Source: CAYNWT01 sp964485095 (GTDB taxonomy: Bacteria > Planctomycetota > Planctomycetia > Planctomycetales > Planctomycetaceae). From it: DNA of 27,622 nt. The translations under genes were made by a program, and so were the position numbers. Below the pieces are notes generated by a model. The model did no database searches, had not been told where the DNA came from, and saw nothing but the letters and a program-made list of their open reading frames with translations. How positions within the stretch are numbered: the stretch's first letter is position 1; each line of letters begins with the position of its first letter. Below, piece by piece: positions 16,324-24,549 of the stretch. Where the stretch lies: NCBI GenBank assembly GCA_964485095.1, contig CAZAIB010000089.1, forward strand, positions 1 to 27,622, read 5' to 3'.

Positions 16324-16379
16324 GTGGTTATCCGGCCGGGGTTAGTCGGTCTTCGCTGAGGCTTGCCTAATCTTACCCT

Positions 16380-16403
16380 AAAAAGAAGCGTCCAGCTTCT
16401 TTT
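16380..16403 (-). terminator. Terminator after holB
   Basis: AAAAGAAGC (16381-16389) and GCTTCTTTT (16395-16403) pair perfectly over 9 bp around the loop GTCCA. Read on the minus strand the hairpin ends in a T-rich tract. It lies 6 bp past the holB stop. Confidence 0.72.
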
Positions 16404-16408
16404 GGCGG

Positions 16409-17455
16409 CTAGGCAGACGCCGCCAGCGAACCTGCGGCGATGCGGCGGAGGTCGTCGAACATGCTTTCCAGGCACAACAGCATCGGCATGCTTTGTCGCA
16501 GGTGACTTTCTGTGTCCAGGACGCGCTGCAGCATATTGCCAATGGTATCGGCCGCCTGCAGGTGATCGCCCTGAACCAACTCAAGCCCTGACGGTTCGTT
16601 CCGAGCCGACCGGCGAAGCGCGTCCTGTAGCGTGCGCCCCAGAAACTTAAGCGTCCACTGCGCGTTGTTGCGTTGCACTGATGTGTCGTTGGCTGTCGCT
16701 TCGATAGCCTTCATGACTTCAGCGGCGAACGCCATCGCGGCTTTGAGCCGGCTACCCTGGACGCCGGTTGTTACCAGGTCACTTAGAGCTCGTACGGCTG
16801 GGTCGGCCAGTTGCGTTGCCGCGTCCATGCTGCCGCCAGCCATCGCAGCAATCCCACTGACTTCTTCCGACGTGGCCACGACTTCCGTTTGCACCAGCAG
16901 TTCTGCGACGTCGGCGTCGGTCAGCGGATGGAACCGCACTAGCTGACATCGAGACCGAATGGTGGGCAGAACCGCATCCGGGCGATTCACAATCAGGAAA
17001 AACACAGCCCGAGCGGGTGGTTCTTCAAGTGTCTTGAGCAACGTATTCGCACTGGCCGTGTTGAGTTTCTCAACGTCATCGATAATGGCGATGCGCCGAT
17101 CGGAAACGACTGGCTTAAGTGAAAGTTCGTAGCACAATCCTTCGCGGCCGCGTTTCTCTCGCGAACCTGCAAGCAGCTCAATCGGAATCTCCGACTTCCC
17201 CGGCGGACACGCCACACGCAGCAGGTCGGGATGGGTGTTCTTCCGAACCTGCTTACAGCTTGGACAACTGCCGCACGGTTCAACGGGGCTGGCCGCTTCA
17301 GCACACAGCAGGCCCGACGCCAGCGTTTCCGCGAACAACCGTTTGCCGATACCAGAATCTCCGGCCAGCAAATAGCCCTGCGATAACCGCCCCCCGGCGA
17401 TCGCTTTCCTGAACAGCTCAAGCTGGCTGCGATGTCCTCGTACCTGTTCCCACAT
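16409..17455 (-). CDS. holB: DNA polymerase III delta' subunit
   Basis: The 348-residue product is a clamp-loader AAA+ subunit. It has a P-loop GDSGIGKR (32-39), the clamp-loader zinc module (C51, C61, C64, C67 in CGSCPSCKQVRKNTHPD), a Walker B-like IIDDVEKLN, the stretch LLKTLEEPPARAVFFLIVN typical of delta'/tau, and the SRC motif IRSRCQ (~167-172). The C-terminal ~130 residues form the helical collar. In the replisome delta' works with delta and tau/gamma to load the sliding clamp. The Walker A lysine is retained although delta' is often not an ATPase, so a DnaX (tau/gamma) origin was considered; the short length and divergent C-terminus favour delta'. The ATG at 17455 is preferred over a TTG 6 nt upstream. 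Neighbouring genes are functionally unrelated. Confidence 0.88.
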   Translation of the reverse strand: MWEQVRGHRSQLELFRKAIAGGRLSQGYLLAGDSGIGKRLFAETLASGLLCAEAASPVEPCGSCPSCKQVRKNTHPDLLRVACPPGKSEIPIELLAGSREKRGREGLCYELSLKPVVSDRRIAIIDDVEKLNTASANTLLKTLEEPPARAVFFLIVNRPDAVLPTIRSRCQLVRFHPLTDADVAELLVQTEVVATSEEVSGIAAMAGGSMDAATQLADPAVRALSDLVTTGVQGSRLKAAMAFAAEVMKAIEATANDTSVQRNNAQWTLKFLGRTLQDALRRSARNEPSGLELVQGDHLQAADTIGNMLQRVLDTESHLRQSMPMLLCLESMFDDLRRIAAGSLAASA

Positions 17456-17561
17456 GGCCAAAGGTTATCCACCAACCGGTCGGCGGTACAGCCAACGCCC
17501 GTCACTTGAAATTGCCAAAGACGTCGCTGTTCGTTCGGCCTGCAAGCTGTCCTAAACGAAC

Positions 17562-17589
17562 AGGCCCGGTGCTTTTCAGAACCGGGCCT
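17562..17589 (-). terminator. Terminator after the VPS10/Asp-box gene
   Basis: AGGCCCGGT (17562-17570) and ACCGGGCCT (17581-17589) pair perfectly over 9 GC-rich bp around a 10-nt loop. On the minus strand it is followed by the modest T tract TGTTCGTTT. It lies ~50 bp after the stop of the leftward gene. Confidence 0.65.
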
Positions 17590-17640
17590 CTGGACGAGTT
17601 ACGTGCTTGCTGAGTTACCTCAGCGGCGTCGTTTTTCTGG

Positions 17641-20600
17641 TTACTTCCAATCCGGAATCGGGCGGCCTGGAGTCCACCGAGCGCCGGCTTCTTCCAACTG
17701 CGTGTTGAGTTCCGGGATATCGGCTTCCACAAGCGGCTTGAGTTCTTCAAGAGCCGCAGTGAATTCTTCCTCAGCGATCTCGTAGCTGCGTTTGTGCGAA
17801 GTGGTCGGAGCCATATCGGTGCTCCAGTGACCTCGCACAACTGTTGAGATACGACTCATGATGCCAGGGTATCCCGGTTCCTGAAGACTTGGTCGCAGGC
17901 GATCGCCGTTGAACATCTCCATGATGTCTTCCATCTTCAGTTCCAACTCCCGAGCCTTCGCGCGGATTGCCGGATCGATGCCTGGTGTTTGTTCTGCAGC
18001 AGCCTTGATGTACGACAGACGCTCGCTGGCTTCTGATGCAATCTGCATTGAAGCCAGGATTGCGTGCTGCAGTTTCGCAGTCTGCTTTTGGAACGCCAGA
18101 ATCTCGGTTCGGTCTTCCGGTTCAACGTCGCCCCAGCCAAGTGGTTCGACTTCAAACTCAGTCGGTTCAACCAGAGTCTTGGTTTCACCAGCGACCCAAC
18201 TTGCGAGTTCAACGGTGTATTTGCCTGGCAATGCCATTGGTCCACCTCCGCCACCGCGTCGGCCACGACCACCGCCGCCAGCACTCACGCGAATCGGACC
18301 CATGCTGCTGTAACGATAGTCCCACGTGGTGCGGTGCATCCCTTTGGATGTTGACGCAGACAGCGTGTTAACAATTTCGCCGGAGCTGTCGCGAATGATC
18401 AGCATTCGCTTCGGAGATTCTTCACGGGCTTCTTCTTTGAGAACATCCCAGTCGGGGTAGTTCACATTGCCACCACCGCGTTTTGCCTTCGACTCCTTAC
18501 TCTTTCGTTCAGACCTCTTCGTCTTAAGACTGTCTTTCACGTAGTAAGTAAACGTCACACCGAACGCCGGGTTCGGAGCGGTGTAGAAGCCGGCTCCCTG
18601 ATACGCTTTGTCGCGACCAGAGAATGGCGCCGCCTGAACGTAAAGCAGGCCCTTCTTGATGGGTAGAATCTTAGCCTCTGACTTGATGAGTTCTTCATTC
18701 AGGTGACGCAGCGGATCGTAGTTGTCCAGGATGTACATCCCGCGACCGAACGTTCCGACAACAAGGTCATTCTCTTCACGTTGAATTTCCAGATCACGTA
18801 CGGCGATGACTGGCATGCCGTTCCGCATCTGCATCCATTTCTTGCCGCCATCCAGCGTGTAGAACAAGCCGAACTCGGTTCCACAGAACATCAAATCCTT
18901 GTTCACATGGTCCTGCTTAAGCGTGTAAACAGAACCGCGTTCAGGCAGCGTCTTTGCGATGCTCTTCCAGGTCTTACCCCGGTCTGTACTCTTAACGATG
19001 TACGGCTTGAAGTCGCCGCGTTTGTGATTGTTGACCGCCACGAAGACGGTGTCCGCGTCGAAGAGCGATGCTTCGATATCGTGGATGTATCCGAACTCCG
19101 GCACGTCGGTACCTTCAAAGGTTCCGACCTTCATCCAGGTCTGACCGCCGTCTTCGCTGACCTGGAACATGCCATCGTCAGTTCCGACGTACAGCAGATC
19201 TTTCTGAACCGGCGATTCTTCCGCACACACAATCGTTCCGTAGAACGAAGTCGACATATTCTTGGCAACCGCATCCGGTCCCCAAACTCGACCCATGACC
19301 TTCAGCTTGTTGCGATCAAGGTTGCGAGAAAGGTCGCCGCCCAGAGTCTCCCATGTGTTTCCACGATCCTTACTGCGGTGCAGGAACTGCGAGCCATAGT
19401 AAATTGTGGTCGATTCGTGAGGGCTAATCAGCAGTGCTGAGTCCCAGTTGAAGCGCAGCGGAGGCCCACCTTTGTCAGCCTGTGGTTTAATGTCGATACG
19501 CTGGCCGCTTTGCTTGTCGAAGCGAACCAAACCGCCGTACTGCCACTGTGAATAGATTGTGTTCGGATCGTTCGGGTCGACAGCAGGATCGAACCCGTCG
19601 CCGAAGACCGTCGTGAACCAGTCACTGTTTCGAATACCGTGCACATTGTTGGTTCGAGAAGGACCGCCCTGTGTGGCGTTGTCCTGCGTTCCACCATAGA
19701 CATAGTAAAACGGCTTATCGGTACCAACCGCGATCTTGTAGAACTGAGCCAGCGGCAGGTTCGATGTGAACCGATAGTTTCGGCCTCGGTCCCATGTCTC
19801 GTACAACCCGCCATCGCAACCGATGATAAGGTGATCGGCATCGTTCGGATCGATGTGCATCGCGTGGTTGTCAACGTGCTTAAACGATTCGCCCAGCCCG
19901 CTGAAGCTCCTTCCGCCGTCTTCGGAAACCTGCATGAAGGTGTCCAGCGAATAGATGCGATCGAACTTATGCGGACACGCAACAATTTCCTGGTAGTACT
20001 GCGGACTGCCTGACACGTAGCTGCTTTGCTTCGACCATGACTCGCCACGATTGGCAGATCGGTAGAACCCACTGCCACCGCTGGCGGCTTCAACAATCGC
20101 GTACAGAACGTCAGGCTTCATCGGCGAGATGGCCAGACCAATACGGCCAAGGTCACCACCAGGCAGACCACTGTTGATCTTCTTCCAGGTCTTGCCACCA
20201 TCGGTTGTCTTGTGAATGGCCGATTCCGGGCCGCCGTCAATCAAAGTCCAAACATGACGACGTCGCTGATACGAAGCGGCGTACATGGTGTTCGGATCGC
20301 GAGGGTCCAGAACCAAATCGGTGACACCAGTGTTCTCACTGATGTTAAGAATCGTTTTCCAGGTCTTGCCGCCGTCGGTTGTCTTGTAGAGACCACGGTC
20401 ACCGCCGGCTGACCACAGTGGTCCCTGAGCCGCAACGAAGACCGTATTCGAATCTTCCGGGTGAACAACAATCTTGGCGATGTGTTCTGAGTTCTCCAGG
20501 CCAACCTTCTTGAACGACCGTCCGCCGTTGACAGACTTATACAGCCCGTCACCGTAGCCGACTGATCGCTGGCTGTTGTTCTCTCCGGTTCCCAACCAAA

Positions 20601-20955
20601 CGGTGAACCGGTTCTTCGGGTCAACCGTGATGCAGCCGGTTGAGTACGAACCGTAGCTGTCAAAAATCGGGTTCCAGGTCGTGCCCGCGTTAGTCGTCTT
20701 CCAGGCTCCACCCGCCGCAGTCGCCAGGTACCAGGTGCTTGCCACTTCCGGGTCGACCGCAATATCGACAATCCGGCCAGACATGAACGCCGGGCCAATT
20801 CCGCGAAGCCGAAGCGATGACGCCATCCCCGGACTGATTCCGGGCGATTCGTCCTTCTTCTTCTCTTCACCATCCTGCGCCATCGCAGGAGTCGGAATAA
20901 GCATGGAAAGAATGGCAAACAGGCAAGTCGACACTAAGTACCGAGGCGTGATCAT
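17641..20955 (-). CDS. Large secreted VPS10/sortilin-like Asp-box (BNR) propeller protein
   Basis: The product (1104 residues from the ATG at 20955) starts with a signal peptide (MITPRYLVSTCLFAILSMLI, cleavage after AMA). The next ~750 residues contain about eleven Asp-box motifs of the S-x-D-x-G-x-T-W type, for example KTTDGGKTW (twice), RSKDRGNTW, VSEDGGQTW and KSTDRGKTW, which form large beta propellers as in sortilin and BNR glycosidases. A Gly/Arg-rich linker (GGGGRGRRGGGGGP) precedes a helical C-terminal region (~950-1104). No sialidase catalytic set was identified, so ligand binding rather than hydrolysis is the safer guess. Planctomycetes and Bacteroidetes encode many exported proteins of this type. 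An upstream start at 21066 would put 37 extra residues before the signal peptide and is rejected. Confidence 0.9.
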   Translation of the reverse strand: MITPRYLVSTCLFAILSMLIPTPAMAQDGEEKKKDESPGISPGMASSLRLRGIGPAFMSGRIVDIAVDPEVASTWYLATAAGGAWKTTNAGTTWNPIFDSYGSYSTGCITVDPKNRFTVWLGTGENNSQRSVGYGDGLYKSVNGGRSFKKVGLENSEHIAKIVVHPEDSNTVFVAAQGPLWSAGGDRGLYKTTDGGKTWKTILNISENTGVTDLVLDPRDPNTMYAASYQRRRHVWTLIDGGPESAIHKTTDGGKTWKKINSGLPGGDLGRIGLAISPMKPDVLYAIVEAASGGSGFYRSANRGESWSKQSSYVSGSPQYYQEIVACPHKFDRIYSLDTFMQVSEDGGRSFSGLGESFKHVDNHAMHIDPNDADHLIIGCDGGLYETWDRGRNYRFTSNLPLAQFYKIAVGTDKPFYYVYGGTQDNATQGGPSRTNNVHGIRNSDWFTTVFGDGFDPAVDPNDPNTIYSQWQYGGLVRFDKQSGQRIDIKPQADKGGPPLRFNWDSALLISPHESTTIYYGSQFLHRSKDRGNTWETLGGDLSRNLDRNKLKVMGRVWGPDAVAKNMSTSFYGTIVCAEESPVQKDLLYVGTDDGMFQVSEDGGQTWMKVGTFEGTDVPEFGYIHDIEASLFDADTVFVAVNNHKRGDFKPYIVKSTDRGKTWKSIAKTLPERGSVYTLKQDHVNKDLMFCGTEFGLFYTLDGGKKWMQMRNGMPVIAVRDLEIQREENDLVVGTFGRGMYILDNYDPLRHLNEELIKSEAKILPIKKGLLYVQAAPFSGRDKAYQGAGFYTAPNPAFGVTFTYYVKDSLKTKRSERKSKESKAKRGGGNVNYPDWDVLKEEAREESPKRMLIIRDSSGEIVNTLSASTSKGMHRTTWDYRYSSMGPIRVSAGGGGRGRRGGGGGPMALPGKYTVELASWVAGETKTLVEPTEFEVEPLGWGDVEPEDRTEILAFQKQTAKLQHAILASMQIASEASERLSYIKAAAEQTPGIDPAIRAKARELELKMEDIMEMFNGDRLRPSLQEPGYPGIMSRISTVVRGHWSTDMAPTTSHKRSYEIAEEEFTAALEELKPLVEADIPELNTQLEEAGARWTPGRPIPDWK

Positions 20956-21148
20956 CGCGGCGGGTCCATCAGAGTGAGGAAGCGGCGGGGAATAGAAGAT
21001 CTCGATGGTACTGAGAACAGCGGGCAGTTTGCGTGTCCGATTGCCCAAAAATGCCGCCGTTTCCAAGGTTCGGCCCGCTACTCCGCACCAACCGAAAACG
21101 CGGCAAGGTCCGGTTTCGTTGGCAGCTGTCGGGTTTGCGAACTCTCAC

Positions 21149-21655
21149 TCACCTAAGCCGGTGCAGCCCGACGGTCTCGCGCTGCGTGTTAATCCACTGG
21201 AACACGGTCGGCGAGCGACGCCAGAACTTAACCAACTGTGAAACAGAACACTCAAGCGACGCGGCGGTGGCTTTGTGATCGAATTCAAGCTGAACAAAGA
21301 CATCCACGGATTCGGCAACAAGCTTCGCGAAGTCCTCATGCTGTTCGCTCACAGAGATCCGACCGCCGCGGCACCGCGATTTCCATAGCTCACTGGTTTC
21401 CGTGCGTTCAGAACGAACGACAACCGCAAGCGTGAGCCTTAGCCTCGCGATCGCCATCGCCTGATTCCGCGCTTGGCTGCGTTCCTCAGAAGCCTCCGCG
21501 CGAATGCTGGTGGGGCGGTGTTCGATGACCACGGCCGTCTCGACCTTGTTGCGATGCTGGCCGCCGGGGCCAGATCGCCTGGTGCGCGTGATCTCGCACT
21601 CGGCCAGCAACTGATCGACGGGCAAGTCCGCCGGGTGGGGCTTAGGCGTCGCCAA
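21149..21655 (-). CDS. GGQ peptide-release/ribosome-rescue factor-like protein
   Basis: The product (168 residues from a TTG start at 21655) contains the release-factor catalytic segment RRSGPGGQHRNKVETAVVIE with GGQ at 31-33, followed by EASEERSQARNQAMAIARL, as in class-I factors and ArfB (YaeJ). The GGQ glutamine triggers peptidyl-tRNA hydrolysis in the ribosome. The stop-codon-reading domains of RF1/RF2 are absent, so ribosome rescue is the likely role. The ~85-residue C-terminus is not the simple basic tail of ArfB but a longer region with helix-like VDVFVQLEFDHKATAASLEC. The TTG overlaps the last 14 bp of the DUF3467-type gene, implying translational coupling; an ATG is not available nearby. 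A TTG at 21625 is an alternative start. Confidence 0.83.
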   Translation of the reverse strand: MATPKPHPADLPVDQLLAECEITRTRRSGPGGQHRNKVETAVVIEHRPTSIRAEASEERSQARNQAMAIARLRLTLAVVVRSERTETSELWKSRCRGGRISVSEQHEDFAKLVAESVDVFVQLEFDHKATAASLECSVSQLVKFWRRSPTVFQWINTQRETVGLHRLR

Positions 21656-22307
21656 AGGTCTCGGTTCCGAACGGATCCTGAGGCGGTCGCTGCTGCTTTT
21701 CCTGATACTGCTTGAACGAATGCCCCAACGAATCAAACAACCGCGGAACGTTCGGCGCGGCCAGGTACACTCGACAAGCAACCGCCGATCGCGGGAAGAA
21801 TGTCGTGATGAAGTCAAAGGAGAACTCGTATGCAGAGTGACCAATCATGACCGCATTGGCATACGTGCCCGACATGACAGCTTCTGGCAGCTTCAAAGTG
21901 TCATACAATTCCTGCGCCGATGTTTGCTGCTGGCCCTGCTTCTTCTTTTCCTGCAGCACCTTCGCCGGATCATGAATCGCGCCGAAACGATCTTCAAACT
22001 TTCGGATGTTCTCTTTCAGCGCTTGCAGTAACTGAGGAATCACGGTCGGCGGCAGAATGATTCGAGCCGCCACTTGCTGTGGCTGCTGCATCCGTAACAG
22101 GAAGTCCAATATGAACTCATGCGCGCCGCCCAGGACGACGGCTCCAGTACTAAACACTCCCCGAGCGACACTTTCGGGTACCAGCGCACTTAATTGAGAG
22201 TGTTGAATCTCCTGGCTCTGCGGACCTGGAGGGTTGTTTTCACCGCCGGGCTGCGGTTCGTCCTCAGGTGGGTAGAAGTTGTCTTCGTTGGGAATATCTT
22301 CAGTCAT
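21642..22307 (-). CDS. Protein with two DUF3467-type domains
   Basis: The 221-residue product starts with a disordered acidic/Pro-rich arm (~1-38) followed by two copies of the same fold. Copy one (~40-107) reads RGVFSTGAVVLGGAHEFILD then FLLRMQQPQQVAARIILPP; copy two (~137-205) reads SGTYANAVMIGHSAYEFSFD then FITTFFPRSAVACRVYLAA. Both share the pattern G-x-(Y/F)-(A/S)-(N/T)...A/G-x-EF-x-(L/F)-DF...A-R/C-(I/V) and end in an amphipathic helix with P-x-L, which is the DUF3467 pattern as I know it. A Gln/Lys-rich linker joins them. Function of the family is unknown. The stop overlaps the start of the GGQ factor gene. A single-domain relative lies just upstream at 22417. Confidence 0.8.
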   Translation of the reverse strand: MTEDIPNEDNFYPPEDEPQPGGENNPPGPQSQEIQHSQLSALVPESVARGVFSTGAVVLGGAHEFILDFLLRMQQPQQVAARIILPPTVIPQLLQALKENIRKFEDRFGAIHDPAKVLQEKKKQGQQQTSAQELYDTLKLPEAVMSGTYANAVMIGHSAYEFSFDFITTFFPRSAVACRVYLAAPNVPRLFDSLGHSFKQYQEKQQRPPQDPFGTETFGDA

Positions 22308-22358
22308 GCTTCAACCCGCGGAGGCTTGTCCAAAATCGGACTGGGAAAAATCAGTCCA

Positions 22359-22390
22359 CAAAAAAACGGCGCGGACAATCCCGCGCCGTT
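22359..22390 (-). terminator. Strong terminator after the single DUF3467-type gene
   Basis: AACGGCGCGG (22365-22374) and CCGCGCCGTT (22381-22390) pair perfectly over 10 bp around a 6-nt loop. On the minus strand seven T residues follow. It separates the single-domain gene from the two-domain gene, so those are not simply one transcript. Confidence 0.92.
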
Positions 22391-22416
22391 CAAGTTTATC
22401 AAAGTCACAGTGTTGT

Positions 22417-22797
22417 CTACGACTGAGCCTTAACTCGCTTACGAACGTCTGTTTCCAGAACGCCGAAGGCCTGCTCGTGTCGCTGCAAAGCCATGCTCAA
22501 CGCACTCAGCAACCGCTTGGCGGTGTAGTGGTTCAGGATGATTCGCTGGTTCACGTTAACAGTAACGTTACCGGTTGCGTACGGCTGCGGATTCAGTCCG
22601 AGGTCAAGAATCAGCTCTTCAGGGCTGCTTGAGACACGACAGAAGTTGGCGTAACCAGCGTGTACAGTGCTGTCATCGACAGTCACCTGCTGCGACTGTT
22701 CAGCAGCGGGGGCTGCGGCAGCTGCCGGAGCCGGAGCGGCCTTTTTCTCTGCTTTTGGAGCCTTTGGAGCGTCCTTCTTCTTCTCTTCTTCTGCCAC
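22417..22797 (-). CDS. Single-domain DUF3467-type protein
   Basis: The 126-residue product has an N-terminal disordered arm rich in Lys, Glu, Ala and Pro (MAEEEKKKDAPKAPKAEKK, then AAPAPAAAAAP) and one DUF3467-type domain (~40-115): HAGYANFCRVSSSPEELILD, then NVTVNVNQRIILNHYTAKRL and the helix LLSALSMALQRHEQAFG. The pattern matches both copies in the neighbour at 21642. The Ala/Pro arm suggests a flexible tether, perhaps to nucleic acid or membrane, but nothing more can be said. The start is GTG at 22797 with GGGAG 7 nt upstream; an upstream in-frame start at 22824 lacks a ribosome binding site. It is followed by its own terminator. Confidence 0.82.
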   Translation of the reverse strand: MAEEEKKKDAPKAPKAEKKAAPAPAAAAAPAAEQSQQVTVDDSTVHAGYANFCRVSSSPEELILDLGLNPQPYATGNVTVNVNQRIILNHYTAKRLLSALSMALQRHEQAFGVLETDVRKRVKAQS

Positions 22798-22804
22798 TTG
22801 ATGT

Positions 22805-22809
22805 CTCCC
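22805..22809 (-). promoter_or_regulatory. Ribosome binding site selecting the GTG start of the DUF3467-type gene
   Basis: On the minus strand GGGAG lies 7 nt before GTG at 22797. No comparable site precedes the longer in-frame start, which would add nine residues. Confidence 0.7.
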
Positions 22810-23116
22810 GTATGTATGGTTCAACAGAAATTAGACGAGGCAAACTGCGTTTTCTTACACCCGAGTAAACAACTTCTAACAGAGCTCCCTGACCCCGTAC
22901 AGAGTCAGTCAGCCGCATTCCGCCAGAATTGCCTCGTGCGAAGGGCCCGCAGAGATGGTTGCAAATCGCAACCAGAAACGTGGGCAGATTGCGTCCGAGT
23001 CCCTAAGAAATCGCGGTCGCCATTCGTCGGTCTATGCCAACGGGCGACGCGGGTCCAGCGGTCCCACCCACAGGCTCGTCATCGGCGAGATTCGCCTCTC
23101 CGCCACACCGCGCATG

Positions 23117-23150
23117 AAAACATCCCGGCTGCCATGGGCAACCGGGATGT
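23117..23150 (-). terminator. Terminator after the YTV gene
   Basis: ACATCCCGG (23120-23128) and CCGGGATGT (23142-23150) pair over 9 bp; the inner part TGCC-ATG-GGCA can extend the hairpin. On the minus strand TTTT follows. It is ~95 bp past the stop of the YTV-repeat gene. Confidence 0.75.
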
Positions 23151-23244
23151 CGAGTGTACGGACTATTCAGTTCCGGTTCAGGTTGAGGGTCCGGCGGAGC
23201 TGGCATTCAAGCTTGAGTCTGCCGACCGTCGGACTTCTTCCTTC

Positions 23245-24549
23245 CTACTCGTAGCCTGGAGTCGTGCTCGGCGACGGAACAGATTCAGTTGGCACCGCCA
23301 CCTCCATTCCGCAACCCTGGCAATTGGACTGCGGCATCAGGACTCCACCAAAGTTGGACTGCTGAGCCCCACAGACCGTCTGCGGAACCAGAACCCGCGT
23401 GCAGTACGGCACCTGACGAGCAACCTGCTTGGCGACCATCCGGGTACAAGTATAGGGAACCTGTTCGCAAACCTGACGAGCGACCCGGGTCGTTGTCGTG
23501 TACGGAACCTGCTTTGAGACCATGTAAGGGACTCGACGCGTTCGTTGTTCAGACACCATGCGGGTTGTTGTGATTGGAATCCGTCGCGTGTGCTGCTGTG
23601 TGACCATCTTGCACACTCGGTACGCAACTTCACGTGATCGCGTTTCCGGAACAAGTCGCACGGTCCGAATTGGAATCCGCTGAACGACTTCTCTCGGAAC
23701 CATCCGACAAACCTGGTACGGTACCTTCGAGACAACAACACGTGGAACCATTCGCGTGACCTGAACCGGACAATTCTGCTGCACCACCTGCGGTTGGAAC
23801 CGCGTGTATGGGATCTGTTGCTGAACCACGTTCGGACACCAAACACGTCGCGTCTGAGTGAAACCACGGAGTCGGGTCGAACAGAAACGCGGTCCAAGAC
23901 CTGGTTGCCACACAAGTCGAGGCACAACAGGGCCAGGCACATAACGTCTTTGACACTGCCATCGGCCGCAGTCTCTTGAGACCGTGCGGTATGCAGTCAC
24001 TGGTCGCATGACGGTGTAGCAACGGGTTTGGTTAACCGTTTCCGTTTTTGGTTCCAGAATCGTTCGGCGGCATTCGCGTTCTTTCGTCTCAACAACGCGC
24101 TGCATGACTGTGTAACGCTGTTCTCTGACAGAGTCGTCCGCGACCTGACGCATCACTGTGTAGTTTTGCGTTTGGGTTTTCGTTTCCCAGGTTGGCTGAA
24201 CCGTCTGGTATTGCTGTTCCTGGAAACTTGTTTCCTGAACCGGTCGCGACACCGTGTAAGCTTCGTCACGGTAGGCCGTCTCGCAGACTGTCCGGTAACT
24301 GGTTTGCGGTACGTCTTCGTAGGTCAGTCGGTTCACACTGCGATAGCGTGTTTCCTGAATCGGTTCGTAAACGGTTTGCATGACTGTGCGGTAAGACGTT
24401 TGCGTCTGAACCCGACACGTTGTGTAGCAACAGCTTTGCTGGCACGCCTGCGGCGGGCAACATGAGTACGAGTTCACCTGACCCAGTCCGCCAAGCGCGG
24501 TGCCTGATGTCGCCAGGACGGCAACAATTGCAAGTAGTTTCGGTCGCAT
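23245..24549 (-). CDS. Secreted YTV-repeat cell-surface protein
   Basis: The 434-residue product has a signal peptide (MRPKLLAIVAVLATSGTALG), then a cysteine cluster (CCPPQACQQSCCYTTC, ~30-45), then many short repeats. The repeats follow Y-(R/T)-(T/V)-V/C...(Q/R)-x-V-x-x-(Q/E), for example YTVMRQVADD, YTVMQRVVET, YTVMRPVTAY, then a second set of V-P-Y/I-x-x-x-x-R-M-V (VPYTCTRMVAKQVARQ, IPITTTRMVSEQRTRR). This is the YTV domain described from planctomycete cell-wall proteins; cysteines recur through the chain and could form disulfide cross-links. The product is strongly basic and rich in Thr, Arg, Val and Gln. The ATG at 24549 is preceded by GGAGAA 4 nt upstream; an upstream in-frame start at 24582 is rejected because the signal peptide would be displaced. 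Confidence 0.9.
   Translation of the reverse strand: MRPKLLAIVAVLATSGTALGGLGQVNSYSCCPPQACQQSCCYTTCRVQTQTSYRTVMQTVYEPIQETRYRSVNRLTYEDVPQTSYRTVCETAYRDEAYTVSRPVQETSFQEQQYQTVQPTWETKTQTQNYTVMRQVADDSVREQRYTVMQRVVETKERECRRTILEPKTETVNQTRCYTVMRPVTAYRTVSRDCGRWQCQRRYVPGPVVPRLVWQPGLGPRFCSTRLRGFTQTRRVWCPNVVQQQIPYTRFQPQVVQQNCPVQVTRMVPRVVVSKVPYQVCRMVPREVVQRIPIRTVRLVPETRSREVAYRVCKMVTQQHTRRIPITTTRMVSEQRTRRVPYMVSKQVPYTTTTRVARQVCEQVPYTCTRMVAKQVARQVPYCTRVLVPQTVCGAQQSNFGGVLMPQSNCQGCGMEVAVPTESVPSPSTTPGYE

Larger units (their letters stand above)
22798..23244. other. Intergenic gap of about 450 bp
   Basis: This stretch holds the terminator of the YTV gene (23117-23150) and should hold the promoter of the DUF3467-type gene. 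I see no convincing gene in either direction, no tRNA and no repeat. A 285-codon open frame crosses it on the plus strand, but it runs antisense into both flanking genes and has no recognisable protein pattern. Confidence 0.5.

Noticed and set aside
18703..19440. 245-codon rightward open frame inside the VPS10/Asp-box gene
   Set aside because: It is fully antisense to a gene with clear repeated motifs and shows no pattern of its own.
22660..23517. 285-codon rightward open frame
   Set aside because: It is antisense to the DUF3467-type gene and to the YTV gene and its composition (Arg/Ser-rich, no domain) is that of a shadow frame.
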